Source of the DNA: Cellvibrionaceae bacterium
GTDB lineage: Bacteria; Pseudomonadota; Gammaproteobacteria; Pseudomonadales; Cellvibrionaceae
Length of the DNA stretch: 64,000 nucleotides
Direction: 5' to 3'
NCBI GenBank assembly: GCA_028281575.1
Contig: JANQJP010000031.1
Span: 36,220 to 100,219 of the forward strand
Below, piece after piece: positions 9,541 to 19,313 of the stretch. Made by a program: the position numbers and the translations under genes. Every line of letters starts with the position of its first letter. Position 1 is the stretch's first letter. Under the pieces are notes generated by a model. It did not search any database. It was not told the origin of the DNA and saw only the letters and a program-made list of their open reading frames with translations.

Positions 9541-12417
9541 ATGTTTGCAAAAAACAAACTGTCCAGCGCTATTCTAGCAGCTACAGCGGTAATGGTTTAT
9601 CAACCAAGCGTTGCACAAAGTACGGGTGCAGACGAAGAAGTCTTAGTAACAGGTATTCGTGGTAGTTTGGAACGAGCCGTGGATATTAAACGCGAAGCGT
9701 CCGGCGTCGTGGATGCGATTTCTTCAGAAGATATTGGTAAATTCCCGGACACCAACCTCGCGGAATCTTTGCAACGTATCACGGGTGTATCTATTGACCG
9801 ATCAGGTGGTGAAGGTCAGTCGATTACTGTTCGGGGTTTCGGTCCACAATTTAATACGGTTGTCGTTAACGGGCGACGTTTGGCATCAGAAAGCGAGACG
9901 CGTGGCTTCTCGTTCGACACATTCGCCTCAGAAATGGTTAGCTCGCTAAATGTTCATAAAACTGCAGAGGCATCACTACCTTCCGGTGGTATTGGCTCAA
10001 CCGTAAATATTAAAACCCCCCGACCTCTTGAAAGTCCTGGCTTTAAATTAGCAGGCAGTTTAAAGGCGAACTATGAAGACAAGAGTGAAGAAACGTCGCC
10101 TCATATTTCAGCACTTTTTAGTAATACTTTCGCAGACGATACAGTTGGTGTGCTTGTGGCGGCGTCACAAACCGAGCGTAATACGCGTATCGATCAAGCC
10201 CAAACCAACCAATGGCAAGGTGGTAGCTCTATTCCTACCGCCAGCTTAGCTGGAAATACGGGTGCAGCGCCGATACTTGCGCCGCAAAACTTTGATCAGC
10301 GAGTATTATTTGAAGAGCGCACACGAACCAATGCTAATCTCGTTGTGCAATTCGCTCCCAACGAAAACCTGACCATTACAGGTGACGTGATATATTCAGA
10401 TTTTGATATCGAAGGGGAGGCGACATCCTACGGTCATTGGTTTACGCCATCAAATTTTACCGACGTTAGCACAGATGCGAATGGCACCGTTACAGCGTTT
10501 GCTCAAGCTGCTGGTCAGGCAACAGACTTTCATTCAAAAACCAATGATCGTCTAACTGAAACGACATCTTTTGGTTTTAACGTAAATTTTCAAGCGACCG
10601 AAAACTTAAATCTACAGTTTGACCTTTGGCAATCTGAAGCTGAGCGTGAGCCCAACAATGGTAACCGCAACAATATGGTGTTGGGTTACTTGCGCGGTGC
10701 TTCATATCTGAATGATGGTTCAGATCTTCCCAGCGTATTCGGCTTTGAGGAAGGCGTTCCTGACGTGGCGGGCAATCTGGATGATGGTTTTCCTAATACG
10801 GGAGGTTTTCTCGATACCGTTGGTGACCCCGGAACGCACGCGGTGGGCGACTATTTGGACCCCTCTAACCCGAGAGCACACGTAGCTATTCGTGGTGGCG
10901 AATCAACCGGTCTCGCGATTCAGGACGAAGTCACCGAAATTAAATTTGCAGGTGAGTGGGATGAAGGTTCAGACAGCGGCCTTGTAAAAGCCCGGTTTGG
11001 TGCAGGTATAAACTCAGAAACGCGTGACATAGACGGTTGGGACAACACCACGCGTAATGGGCACAATATCTTGGCTGGTTACCTCGAAACGGGCGATGTC
11101 ACTGCGGCGGGCGTGACCGCATTTGATATTCCCGACAGTGTTTTTGAAGTGTTTGATGCCGGTAGCGATTTTTTAACTGGCTTAAGCCAGGCTGGTAGTG
11201 AACGCATGCCTGCCCGTTGGCTTTATGCGCGCGACAATGAAGCGCTTTTCGATATTTTTGAACAGGAAACGGGCATTGATCACGATGCAAATATGACGGG
11301 TTCTTCCATTACTGTTGAAGAAGAGGTGACGTTCGCATACCTGGAGCTGGATTTTGCGAGTGAAGTTGCCGATATGCCGCTGACTGCAACCGCCGGGGTA
11401 CGAATAGAGTCTACAGATATTACGGTAGATGGGACTAATGTACCGCTTGAAGATGTCGTGGCCAACGCAGCTGACCAAACGCAGTTTAACGCGATTACCG
11501 GAGATCCTCAGGCAGTACAAGCGACAAATGATCACGAAGCCCTGCTACCTAATTTATCTGTAAACTTGGAAATTACGGAAAACCTTGTCGCTCGCTTTGG
11601 TGCTTCGCAAACACTTACTCGTCCGACGCTCCGTCAATTGGCTCCGGCAATTAATATTGGTACTACTCGCCCTGGTAATTTGACAGCCAGCTCCGGTAAC
11701 CCCCAATTAAAGCCTTTTTCATCAGATAACCTCGACCTTTCGCTCGAATATTACTTTGGCGAAGCAAGCTACGTATCGTTTGGCTATTTTCAGAAAAACG
11801 TCTCTGACTTCATCATAAATGGTTCGACAGTGACGACATTCAATGATAGTAACGGCAATGAAATTACCCAGCCTATCCAGGATGAAGACGGTTTATTTAC
11901 TACCGATGGCCCCAAAGGACCCGCCCCTTTTACATTGGCACTTCCCACGAATGGCGAGGATGATGTCAAAGTCGATGGTATTGAAGTTGCGTTCCAGCAC
12001 ACCCTTGATATGGGCTTAGGGTTTATCGTCAACGCCACATTTGTGAACTCTGATGCGGAGTTTGACGTAAATGATTTTGAAGAATCTTTTGCTGTCACGG
12101 GAATCAGTGATTCTGCTAACGCCGTCATCTTCTACGAGAATGGCCCATTTTCTGGTCGTTTGGCGTACAACTGGCGTGATGAGTTCTTGCAAAGCCTGAC
12201 TCAATCAGCTGGAGCGGGTGAGCCCGTTTTTGTTGAAGCGTATTCACAAGTGGATCTCAGTGCCAGCTACGACATAACAGAAAACGTTACTGTCTTTCTT
12301 GAAGGTATTAACTTAACCGAAGAGATCGTTCTTACCCACGGTCGATTTGACAATCAATTTTTGGATGCTTCAGATAGCGGTCGTCGTTTCTTATTTGGCG
12401 TACGTGGAAGCTTCTAA
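9541..12417 (+). CDS. TonB-dependent outer membrane receptor (no STN domain)
   Basis: Active-transport beta-barrel for a large or scarce nutrient. ATG 9541 is chosen over the in-frame GTG 9532 because CCTAGGAG lies 8 bp before it and a clean signal peptide follows (MFAKNKLSSAILAATAVMVY, cleavage after VAQ at about residue 26). The mature protein starts almost at once with the TonB box/plug (EEVLVTGIRGSLERAVDIKR, DIGKFPDTNLAESLQRITGV, ITVRGFGPQFNTVVVNGR). Barrel strands follow, ending VRGSF with the terminal aromatic residue. The plug wording is that of the large subclass common in Caulobacter, Xanthomonas and Cellvibrionaceae, often for carbohydrates. No STN domain is present, so it cannot itself be the FecR signaller. 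Confidence 0.95.
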   Translation: MFAKNKLSSAILAATAVMVYQPSVAQSTGADEEVLVTGIRGSLERAVDIKREASGVVDAISSEDIGKFPDTNLAESLQRITGVSIDRSGGEGQSITVRGFGPQFNTVVVNGRRLASESETRGFSFDTFASEMVSSLNVHKTAEASLPSGGIGSTVNIKTPRPLESPGFKLAGSLKANYEDKSEETSPHISALFSNTFADDTVGVLVAASQTERNTRIDQAQTNQWQGGSSIPTASLAGNTGAAPILAPQNFDQRVLFEERTRTNANLVVQFAPNENLTITGDVIYSDFDIEGEATSYGHWFTPSNFTDVSTDANGTVTAFAQAAGQATDFHSKTNDRLTETTSFGFNVNFQATENLNLQFDLWQSEAEREPNNGNRNNMVLGYLRGASYLNDGSDLPSVFGFEEGVPDVAGNLDDGFPNTGGFLDTVGDPGTHAVGDYLDPSNPRAHVAIRGGESTGLAIQDEVTEIKFAGEWDEGSDSGLVKARFGAGINSETRDIDGWDNTTRNGHNILAGYLETGDVTAAGVTAFDIPDSVFEVFDAGSDFLTGLSQAGSERMPARWLYARDNEALFDIFEQETGIDHDANMTGSSITVEEEVTFAYLELDFASEVADMPLTATAGVRIESTDITVDGTNVPLEDVVANAADQTQFNAITGDPQAVQATNDHEALLPNLSVNLEITENLVARFGASQTLTRPTLRQLAPAINIGTTRPGNLTASSGNPQLKPFSSDNLDLSLEYYFGEASYVSFGYFQKNVSDFIINGSTVTTFNDSNGNEITQPIQDEDGLFTTDGPKGPAPFTLALPTNGEDDVKVDGIEVAFQHTLDMGLGFIVNATFVNSDAEFDVNDFEESFAVTGISDSANAVIFYENGPFSGRLAYNWRDEFLQSLTQSAGAGEPVFVEAYSQVDLSASYDITENVTVFLEGINLTEEIVLTHGRFDNQFLDASDSGRRFLFGVRGSF

Positions 12418-12457
12418 TGCAATAATTATGTAAGTGGTGCGCGTTATATTACATAAT

Positions 12458-12490
12458 GGCCGCTGCGTCTATGCAGCGGTCTTTTTTTTT
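12458..12490 (+). terminator. Rho-independent terminator after the first TBDR
   Basis: A 9-bp stem (12458-12466 with 12473-12481, one G-T pair, 6-nt loop) precedes a nine-T run. It probably uncouples the abundant receptor transcript from the halogenase-like gene 45 bp further on. Confidence 0.88.
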
Positions 12491-12534
12491 ATAATAAGAA
12501 ACATTTTGTTGGCAAGTTGAGAAAGGGCGAGAGG

Positions 12535-14079
12535 ATGAATACACGTACTAAATCCGTAGTCGTCGTTGGGGGTGGCACAGCAGGTTGGATCACGGCTGGC
12601 CGAATAGCGGCGCACCATCAATCCAATTCCGAAACCAAAATACAAATAATATTGGTCGAATCACCCGGGATTCCGCCGATTGGTGTGGGTGAAGGCACCT
12701 GGCCTACCATGCGAAACACGCTTCGGAGCCTGGGCATAAAAGAGACAGATTTTATTCGCGAGTGTCATGCTTCATTCAAACAGGGGGCTAAATTTTCTCG
12801 TTGGGTTACAGGCGAGAACGATGACTTTTATTATCATCCATTAGTTTTGCCTCAAGGTTTTCCAAAATGTGATTTAGCGCCCTTTTGGCAAAACGAAAGT
12901 AATAGCAAATCATTTTCAGAGGCTGTTTGTTTCCAAGAAGACATCTGTGAAAGTGGTTTGGCTCCAAAAATGATTACTACCCCGGAATATGCTTCTGTTG
13001 CTAATTATGCCTATCATCTCGATTCGGGAAAATTTTCGGCTTTTTTGCAAAATCACTGCGTCAAAAAATTGGGTGTTAGACATATATTGGATGATGTTGT
13101 AGGTATAAACGCAACTGCAGATGGTGATATTGGTTCTGTCGTCACTAAACAAAATGGTGAGGTACGTGGAGAATTATTTATTGATTGTACCGGTTTTTCC
13201 TCGCTTCTTCTCGGAGAGTATTTCGAGGTGCCCTTTGTGGATTGTAGTGATGTTCTTTTTATCGATACGGCTTTAGCAACGCAAGTGTCATATGAAGGGG
13301 AAGATTCCCCAATTGTATCTCATACGGTATCCACCGCCACAGAGGCTGGCTGGATATGGGATATCGGACTGAGTCATCGCCGTGGTATCGGCCACGTATT
13401 TTCAACAAAATATACGAGCGAAGAACGTGCGGAACAAACGCTTAGCGATTATATTGGACCCGCTTACAAAAACTTAAATATACGCAAAATCCCAATAAAG
13501 TCTGGTCATCGAAAACAATTCTGGAAAAAGAACTGCGTTGCCGTTGGTCTTTCTGCAGGTTTTTTGGAGCCTCTTGAAGCTTCAGCGTTAGTATTGGTGG
13601 AAATGTCGGCGAGTATGATTGCCGAGCAATTACCCTTATGTCGCGAAGTAATGGATATTACAGCAAAACGATTCAACGAAACATTTCTATACCGATGGGG
13701 CCGGATTGTTGATTTCTTGAAACTCCACTACATACTCAGTCGTCGAACTGATAATCAGTTTTGGATCGATAACCGGGACCCTGAAACTATTCCGGAGAGC
13801 TTGCAAGAATTAATGAAGTTATGGAAATATAGATCTCCAGGTGATGTTGATTTTGCAAGTAATTATGAAGTATTTCCTGCTGCGAGCTATCAGTACGTAC
13901 TTTACGGAATGGGTTTCAAAACGGATAGAGAGTTTTTGCATCATGCTTTGAGCAATAAAAAGCTGGCTGATGAACAATTTAAAATTAATAAACATAATAT
14001 TGATAAGGTAACCAAAATGTTACCTACGAATAGAGAGTTATTGAGTAAAATATATCAATATGGTTTGCAAGCTATTTAG
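12535..14079 (+). CDS. Flavin-dependent tryptophan-halogenase-family protein
   Basis: FAD-binding protein of the Trp_halogenase family, 514 residues. Seen: the dinucleotide-binding GGGTAGW (G12-W18), GVGEGTWPTM, a lysine in SFKQGAKF (K82) in the place of the catalytic Lys of PrnA/RebH, and GFLEPLEAS. The family motif WxWxIP reads W273-I-W-D-I-G278, so the proline is replaced by glycine. ATG 12535 is preferred (AAGGGCGAGAGG just upstream) over TTG 12517. Relatives in marine and plant-associated bacteria commonly sit beside TBDRs and SapC genes, where their substrate is unknown. Chlorination of tryptophan should not be assumed. The SapC gene follows 13 bp later, probably in the same operon. Confidence 0.88.
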   Translation: MNTRTKSVVVVGGGTAGWITAGRIAAHHQSNSETKIQIILVESPGIPPIGVGEGTWPTMRNTLRSLGIKETDFIRECHASFKQGAKFSRWVTGENDDFYYHPLVLPQGFPKCDLAPFWQNESNSKSFSEAVCFQEDICESGLAPKMITTPEYASVANYAYHLDSGKFSAFLQNHCVKKLGVRHILDDVVGINATADGDIGSVVTKQNGEVRGELFIDCTGFSSLLLGEYFEVPFVDCSDVLFIDTALATQVSYEGEDSPIVSHTVSTATEAGWIWDIGLSHRRGIGHVFSTKYTSEERAEQTLSDYIGPAYKNLNIRKIPIKSGHRKQFWKKNCVAVGLSAGFLEPLEASALVLVEMSASMIAEQLPLCREVMDITAKRFNETFLYRWGRIVDFLKLHYILSRRTDNQFWIDNRDPETIPESLQELMKLWKYRSPGDVDFASNYEVFPAASYQYVLYGMGFKTDREFLHHALSNKKLADEQFKINKHNIDKVTKMLPTNRELLSKIYQYGLQAI

Positions 14080-14092
14080 GAAAAGTTAAGTA

Positions 14093-14803
14093 ATGCCAAA
14101 GTTAGTTGAGTTAGATAATGTTGCTCATAGAGAACTTAAGATAGATTCGAAAAAAATCGAATCGATGGCTCGAGAGGAACGAATGATCCCCGTTGTCATA
14201 AGCGAGTTTTTAAACTTATCGCTTCAATATCCGGTGGTCTTTACAAAAAACGTTGAAACGGGTCAGTTTACTGCTGTAGCGGTATTGGGTTTTGAAGAGG
14301 GTGAGAATTTATTTTTCGTTAATGGCAGATGGGAGGGTATTTACCAACCTCTCAATTTGGTAAGACAACCCTTTTTTCTTACACGAAAGAATAATGAAGT
14401 CGTCATGTGTATCGATATTGATAGCCCTGTTGTTTCTCGTTATGAGGGTCAGCGTATTTTTGACGAAGAAGGTGGAGAAACAGATCTGCTTGAAAGTGTC
14501 AAAAGTGTGTTGGCAGAACTGAATATCAGTGATGTTCAAACAAAAAGCTTTATACAAACACTGCTTGAATACGAATTGATCCGATCAATCTCACTTGATA
14601 TTAAATTGGCAAACGACGAGAAACTCAAAATTCAGGGCATTTATACAATAGATGAGGAAAAGCTTGGGTCATTAAATGAAAATCATCTGTTTGATCTGCA
14701 TAGTAAAAACTATTTAAAACCTATTTATGCGATGCTTGTTTCGCTGGGGCATGCGTATACTTTGGCAAGTAAAAAGCTCGGAAATCTGGAAAAGCCTACG
14801 TAA
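14093..14803 (+). CDS. SapC-family protein
   Basis: A 236-residue cytoplasmic-looking protein without signal peptide or membrane segments. The N-terminal half follows the SapC pattern: MIPVVISEFLNLSLQYPVVF, then GFEEGENLFFVNGRWEGIYQ, then PLNLVRQPFFL, and ESPVV-like CIDIDSPVVSR with GQRIFDEEGGETDLLE. The family name comes from a Campylobacter S-layer secretion gene, but its members here travel with TBDRs and halogenase-like genes and their function is not settled. Inference: works with the preceding halogenase-like protein on whatever the receptors import. Start ATG 14093 follows AGGAAAAGTTAAGTA. Confidence 0.88.
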   Translation: MPKLVELDNVAHRELKIDSKKIESMAREERMIPVVISEFLNLSLQYPVVFTKNVETGQFTAVAVLGFEEGENLFFVNGRWEGIYQPLNLVRQPFFLTRKNNEVVMCIDIDSPVVSRYEGQRIFDEEGGETDLLESVKSVLAELNISDVQTKSFIQTLLEYELIRSISLDIKLANDEKLKIQGIYTIDEEKLGSLNENHLFDLHSKNYLKPIYAMLVSLGHAYTLASKKLGNLEKPT

Positions 14804-14995
14804 ACAATATTGCCCTAGACCAAAGGCGGTGTCTGATGTCGCGGATCGCCCTTGTATTAAAAGGGAACAATTAGGTAGCGGCTGTGGTCTCGAATAAGGC
14901 ATATTTAAGTGGTATAGTTCAGCGATGATAGGTTTGGCGCCAAGGCCTTAGAACGCTGATTGAATAGAGCTGCCTTACTATTGGGCAGTTTACGT

Positions 14996-17779
14996 ATGCT
15001 ACCCATTAAAATTAGAAAAATAACGAGTGTCTTTTTTTTGGCTTGCAATTTTTGCATGGCGCAATGGAGTATTGCTCAATCTACATTGGTTGTCGATTTT
15101 GACATTCCCGCACAGCCACTCGACGCAGCATTGTTACTTTTTTCCATCCAAACGGATATCAACATTATTGGCCTGTCGACTGACTTGACCGAGTACAGTT
15201 CTCAAGGTGTTGTCGGGCGACTGTCGGTGAGTGATGCGCTTAACGTTTTACTTGCTAATTCCGGCTTGACGTATCGGTTACTTGAAAACAAATCCATCGC
15301 GATTTATCAAAAGAATAGAGATGCGCAAGAATCGAGTGTGGTAGATGATGAGCCCTACCTCGAAGAAGTGGTCGTATCAGCGACGCGACGTTCCTCAAAT
15401 TTGCAGGACACACCGATTGCGGTGACTGCGCTCAAGCAGCAGTTATTGAATAGAAATCAAGTGCGGGATTTACGAGATATAACGAATATCGTTCCCGGTT
15501 TAGAAATGATTAACACCGCCCCCCAAGCGGCTATCCTGGTTCAACTTAGAGGTGTCGGTACAACCAATATTACCGAGATAGCAGATGGGCCGGTGGCAAT
15601 CCACGTGGATGGTGTCTATGCACCAAGGTCTCAGAGCGGAGCAGCGTTGCTTTACGATATCGATCGTGTAGAGGTACTGAGAGGGCCTCAAGGTACGTTG
15701 TTTGGCCGCAACTCGTCTTCTGGCAGCATTAATGTATATAACCGCCAACCTACATTTGACGGTGTATTTGCAGACCTTTCGTTGAGCTGGGGCAACTACC
15801 AGCAGCGGGCGCTCAGAGCGGCAGTAAACCTGCCGGCATCAGATACCTTGAGTGTGCGGTTGGCCGCTGCTGTGAATAAGCACGACGCATATACCGAGTT
15901 GTTAGACAACTATGCGGGTTTCGGTCCGCAATACCCTGTGAGTGAAGATGAATTAGACGACTATGATCGCGCTCTGGATCTCAACCAAATAGGGCCTGAG
16001 ACAGCAGACCAATCCAGCTGGCGTCTCTCGACGTTGTGGCAGCCAAACGATAGTTTTCGCGCACTTATCAGTTTTGAGCGTTATAGAGATCAAGGTAGAG
16101 GTGTTGCCCAGCTAGATCCCACGTTAGTAGAGCAGGGTATTCGCGGTGTTGTTCTCGATAGCCCTTCATTTCTCGATTTAAGAAATGATGCACTTCGGGC
16201 CCGTTTAGACTATAGCTTTTCGTTCGGTACAACACTCAGTTATATATTTGGCGCGTCTCGAATGACGCGTGAACAGATCGTCGATGCCGACAATGGCCGG
16301 GATGGAAGTTTCGAACAACAACACACGGACAATTCCAGGTTTTTATTTTCTTCACACGAATTGCAGTTACAAAATAGTGATGATGAGCGCTTAAGGTGGG
16401 TGCTCGGCGCTTTTGCATCACAGGAAAAAAATCAAATTGTTTTTGCAGTTGATCAGCAAAATGCCGGTGGTGGCAGATCTCCGGCGGGGGCATCGAGCTG
16501 GATTAGCGACGATGAAGGCGCTGCGGTTTCTTACGCGGTACAGCCCGATCGACGAGTGGAGTCGCTCGGAATCTTTGCGCAGGCGACCTATGATTTAAAT
16601 CCGTTTAGTCGATTAACTATGGGTACCAGGTACACAAAAGATACAAAATCTGATCGTGGTGGGCGCGCATTAAATTGTCGCATTACTTCGGTTCTGGGGC
16701 CTTATATAGAAGTAGATTCCATTGGCCCCGGCGCGCCGCGGCCAGAACAAATCTATGCGGATAGTGCCACGCGTGCCGCAATTGCTGCCGGTCTTCCTCA
16801 CGACAATGGTACTAACCAAGGTATTAGTGACGAGCCTTGCTGGGTACGCCAGGTCAACGATTTTTCGGCGACATGGGAAAATACGAGTGGTCTTATTCGC
16901 TACGATTTTGATGTGGATGAAGATGTTATGGTCTATTCGTCTATTTCCAGTGGATTTAAATCCGGTCATATTCAAGATGCCGGAAATAACGCCGCACCGG
17001 AAACTGTTGTGAATTATGAGTTAGGCGTTAAGTCACAGTTTTTTAATGATAGTTTGCGAGTAAATGCTGCACTTTTTAGTGCTAACTACGATGACCTGCA
17101 GTTTTCTAATCAAGATCGACTCGATATTAATGGCGATGGTGTTGCCGATACTGGTGGCAGTACCGTCGTACGCAATGCATCGAAAGCGACAATTAATGGG
17201 CTGGAGTTAGAGGTAGAGTGGGCAATATCTGCTTACGATAACATACAATTTATTGGCACATTGTTGGATGCACGCTTTGATGAATTTGAAATACCCGATA
17301 CCTTATATGGAAATTTATTCAATCCCTTTGTTTCCGAGCAGTTTAATTCGACACTGGACCCAGTTAATCTCTCAGGAAATTCACCGCCAAGAACGCCAAG
17401 CTGGAAATTTAGCATGGCATATGAACATATTGTCAAACTGCAAACCGGCCGCTTGACACCAAGAATTCTTGCTACTTTTTCAGATGAATATTTTTTAGAT
17501 ATTTATAATCGGGATAGTTTAGATCCCGATATTTTTCCCAGCCTTCCCCAAGGGGGAAAAAATCTTGGTATACAAGAAGCGTATCAACTTTACGATGTGA
17601 GCCTGAGCTACGAACATTTTTCAAAAAAGTGGTCGGTTGACGCTTTTATAAAAAATATTACCGATGAAAATATTAAAATAGACTCGGGTAACTTTATTAC
17701 TGAAAACGGTTTTATCGCGACGTATATGCCGCCCCGTACCTATGGCATTACCTTTAAATATATATTGGGTAATGGCTGA
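14996..17779 (+). CDS. TonB-dependent receptor with N-terminal STN signalling domain
   Basis: Outer-membrane transducer-type receptor, 927 residues from ATG 14996 (a TTG at 14960 is in frame but would spoil the signal peptide). Signal peptide: basic PIKIRK, hydrophobic VFFLACNFCMAQW, likely cleavage after SIAQ. An STN domain follows (FDIPAQPLDAALLLFSIQTD, VVGRLSVSDALNVLLANSGL, YRLLENKSIAIY), then TonB box EEVVVSATRR, the plug (NIVPGLEMINTA, RVEVLRGPQGTLFGRN) and the barrel ending RTYGITFKYILGNG. STN domains pass the ligand-bound state to FecR proteins. This is the only STN receptor near the FecI/FecR pair at 7.6-9.3 kb, so it is the likely sensor although separated from it by three genes. Confidence 0.93.
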   Translation: MLPIKIRKITSVFFLACNFCMAQWSIAQSTLVVDFDIPAQPLDAALLLFSIQTDINIIGLSTDLTEYSSQGVVGRLSVSDALNVLLANSGLTYRLLENKSIAIYQKNRDAQESSVVDDEPYLEEVVVSATRRSSNLQDTPIAVTALKQQLLNRNQVRDLRDITNIVPGLEMINTAPQAAILVQLRGVGTTNITEIADGPVAIHVDGVYAPRSQSGAALLYDIDRVEVLRGPQGTLFGRNSSSGSINVYNRQPTFDGVFADLSLSWGNYQQRALRAAVNLPASDTLSVRLAAAVNKHDAYTELLDNYAGFGPQYPVSEDELDDYDRALDLNQIGPETADQSSWRLSTLWQPNDSFRALISFERYRDQGRGVAQLDPTLVEQGIRGVVLDSPSFLDLRNDALRARLDYSFSFGTTLSYIFGASRMTREQIVDADNGRDGSFEQQHTDNSRFLFSSHELQLQNSDDERLRWVLGAFASQEKNQIVFAVDQQNAGGGRSPAGASSWISDDEGAAVSYAVQPDRRVESLGIFAQATYDLNPFSRLTMGTRYTKDTKSDRGGRALNCRITSVLGPYIEVDSIGPGAPRPEQIYADSATRAAIAAGLPHDNGTNQGISDEPCWVRQVNDFSATWENTSGLIRYDFDVDEDVMVYSSISSGFKSGHIQDAGNNAAPETVVNYELGVKSQFFNDSLRVNAALFSANYDDLQFSNQDRLDINGDGVADTGGSTVVRNASKATINGLELEVEWAISAYDNIQFIGTLLDARFDEFEIPDTLYGNLFNPFVSEQFNSTLDPVNLSGNSPPRTPSWKFSMAYEHIVKLQTGRLTPRILATFSDEYFLDIYNRDSLDPDIFPSLPQGGKNLGIQEAYQLYDVSLSYEHFSKKWSVDAFIKNITDENIKIDSGNFITENGFIATYMPPRTYGITFKYILGNG

Positions 17780-17927
17780 TAAATATTACTAGAGCTTCGC
17801 CTTCCATCATGTGCAGGGGTTAAGGTTTGTATCGGGGTTCAGATCGTTTATCGGATGAATCGCACTCGTAATTTAAGCGCCATCTAAGTATACTGCCGCG
17901 CCCTCGGGGTGGAATCCATAATTTTGT

Positions 17928-17960
17928 TATACATGGTTTCGCTATACACAGTTTCGCTAT
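17928..17960 (+). repeat. Tandem 15-bp direct repeat upstream of nadA (candidate operator)
   Basis: tatacatggtttcgc (17928-17942) is followed immediately by tatacacagtttcgc (17943-17957), identical at 13 of 15 positions, and then by the first bases of a third copy (tat). The block ends about 50 bp before the nadA start, where a repressor of NAD synthesis could act. No known operator is recognised. Confidence 0.5.
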
Positions 17961-18008
17961 AATTGAGCGGGTAGACGTGGTGGCTATTTGCAGTAAGAGA
18001 CGAGTTCC

Positions 18009-19055
18009 ATGACAGAACTGATTCAGTCTAAACAAGCACTTAAAGAGACAGTGAAACACTATCTGGATGATGCGTTGGAGCTTAAACACGCGCGCCCAGA
18101 GAATGCGGAAGAGCTCAAAGCTCGTATCAAGCAAATGCTTGTTGATGAGAACGCCGTACTCGTCGCCCATTACTACACAGACCCCGAAATACAAGCGCTC
18201 GCTGAAGAAACTGGCGGCTGCGTTTCGGATTCGCTGGAGATGGCGCGATTTGGTATGAACCACCCGGCGGATACCTTATTGGTTGCCGGGGTAAAGTTTA
18301 TGGGCGAGACAGCGAAGATCCTGTCGCCGGAAAAACGGGTGTTGATGCCGACACTCGAAGCGACCTGCTCTTTAGACCTGGGTTGTCCAGCTGATGAATT
18401 CTCCGCTTTGTGCGACCAGCACGCCGATCGAACGGTTGTTGTTTATGCGAATACCTCGGCGGAAGTAAAGGCCCGGGCAGATTGGGTGGTGACGTCCAGC
18501 ATCGCCGTCAAGGTCGTTGACTACCTGGATAGCCTCGGCCAGAAGATTATCTGGGCGCCTGATAAGCATTTGGGTGGCTATGTCGCGAAGCAGACGGGAG
18601 CTGATGTGCTGTTGTGGGATGGTTCCTGCATTGTTCATGAGGAGTTCAAAGCAAAAGCTCTGCTGGATCTTAAAGCGCAATACCCTGACGCAGCAGTGCT
18701 GGTGCATCCAGAGTCTCCCGAGCCTGTTGTGGAGCTTGCCGACGCCGTTGGTTCGACATCTCAGTTAATAAATGCCACAAGCTCACTGCCGAACCCCCAG
18801 TTTATCGTCGCTACTGATCAAGGCATTTTTTATAAAATGCAACAGGCCTGCCCCGACAAAACACTGCTTATTGCACCCACCGGCGGCAGCGGTGCGACGT
18901 GCCGGAGTTGCGCTAATTGCCCGTGGATGGCGATGAACGAACTCGAAAACTTAGCCAACATATTTCAAGGTTCAGGCAAAGAGATTAACGTCGCTCCTGA
19001 CTTAATTGAAAAAGCACTTTTACCTCTCGAGAGAATGTTGAGCTTTTCTGCTTAA
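18009..19055 (+). CDS. nadA: Quinolinate synthase
   Basis: Condenses iminoaspartate with dihydroxyacetone phosphate to quinolinate in de novo NAD synthesis; a cytosolic [4Fe-4S] enzyme. The 348-residue length is typical. Seen: [47 protein letters not shown], cluster cysteines in [10 protein letters not shown] (C120), [10 protein letters not shown] and [23 protein letters not shown], and [20 protein letters not shown]. Start ATG 18009. It is monocistronic by position; the tandem repeat upstream may regulate it. Confidence 0.97.
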   Translation: MTELIQSKQALKETVKHYLDDALELKHARPENAEELKARIKQMLVDENAVLVAHYYTDPEIQALAEETGGCVSDSLEMARFGMNHPADTLLVAGVKFMGETAKILSPEKRVLMPTLEATCSLDLGCPADEFSALCDQHADRTVVVYANTSAEVKARADWVVTSSIAVKVVDYLDSLGQKIIWAPDKHLGGYVAKQTGADVLLWDGSCIVHEEFKAKALLDLKAQYPDAAVLVHPESPEPVVELADAVGSTSQLINATSSLPNPQFIVATDQGIFYKMQQACPDKTLLIAPTGGSGATCRSCANCPWMAMNELENLANIFQGSGKEINVAPDLIEKALLPLERMLSFSA

Positions 19056-19161
19056 TAGAACAAAAAATCCCCTAAGTGCATCAAGATTAAGCGTGCTTGC
19101 TTTTCAGTGGTGCGTTTTTCCCCAAGGCAAAACCTTTTGATAATAAATTCACCATATTGTT

Positions 19162-19178
19162 GGCACCTTATTGGTGCC
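19162..19178. other. Small hairpin in the nadA-kinase intergenic region
   Basis: ggcacc (19162-19167) and ggtgcc (19173-19178) pair across a 5-nt loop, and flanking ttgtt/aacaa extends the stem with a bulge. It has no T-run, so neither a terminator nor an operator role can be fixed. The rest of the 258-bp gap shows nothing else I can support. Confidence 0.35.
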
Positions 19179-19313
19179 GAACAACAATTAATTTTGCCTT
19201 TCGGCACTATTTTCTTCATAAACATAAAATTTCAAAACAATCCGGTTCGGTGGCACGGGTTCTGCAAATGATATTTTGATGATGCCGTATTAACTGATGT
19301 TGAGGGATAGACT

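Noticed and set aside
9429..9665. A 78-codon frame running into the first TBDR
   Set aside because: Overlaps the receptor's own signal peptide in another frame; the receptor start has the better ribosome site and a clear signal sequence.
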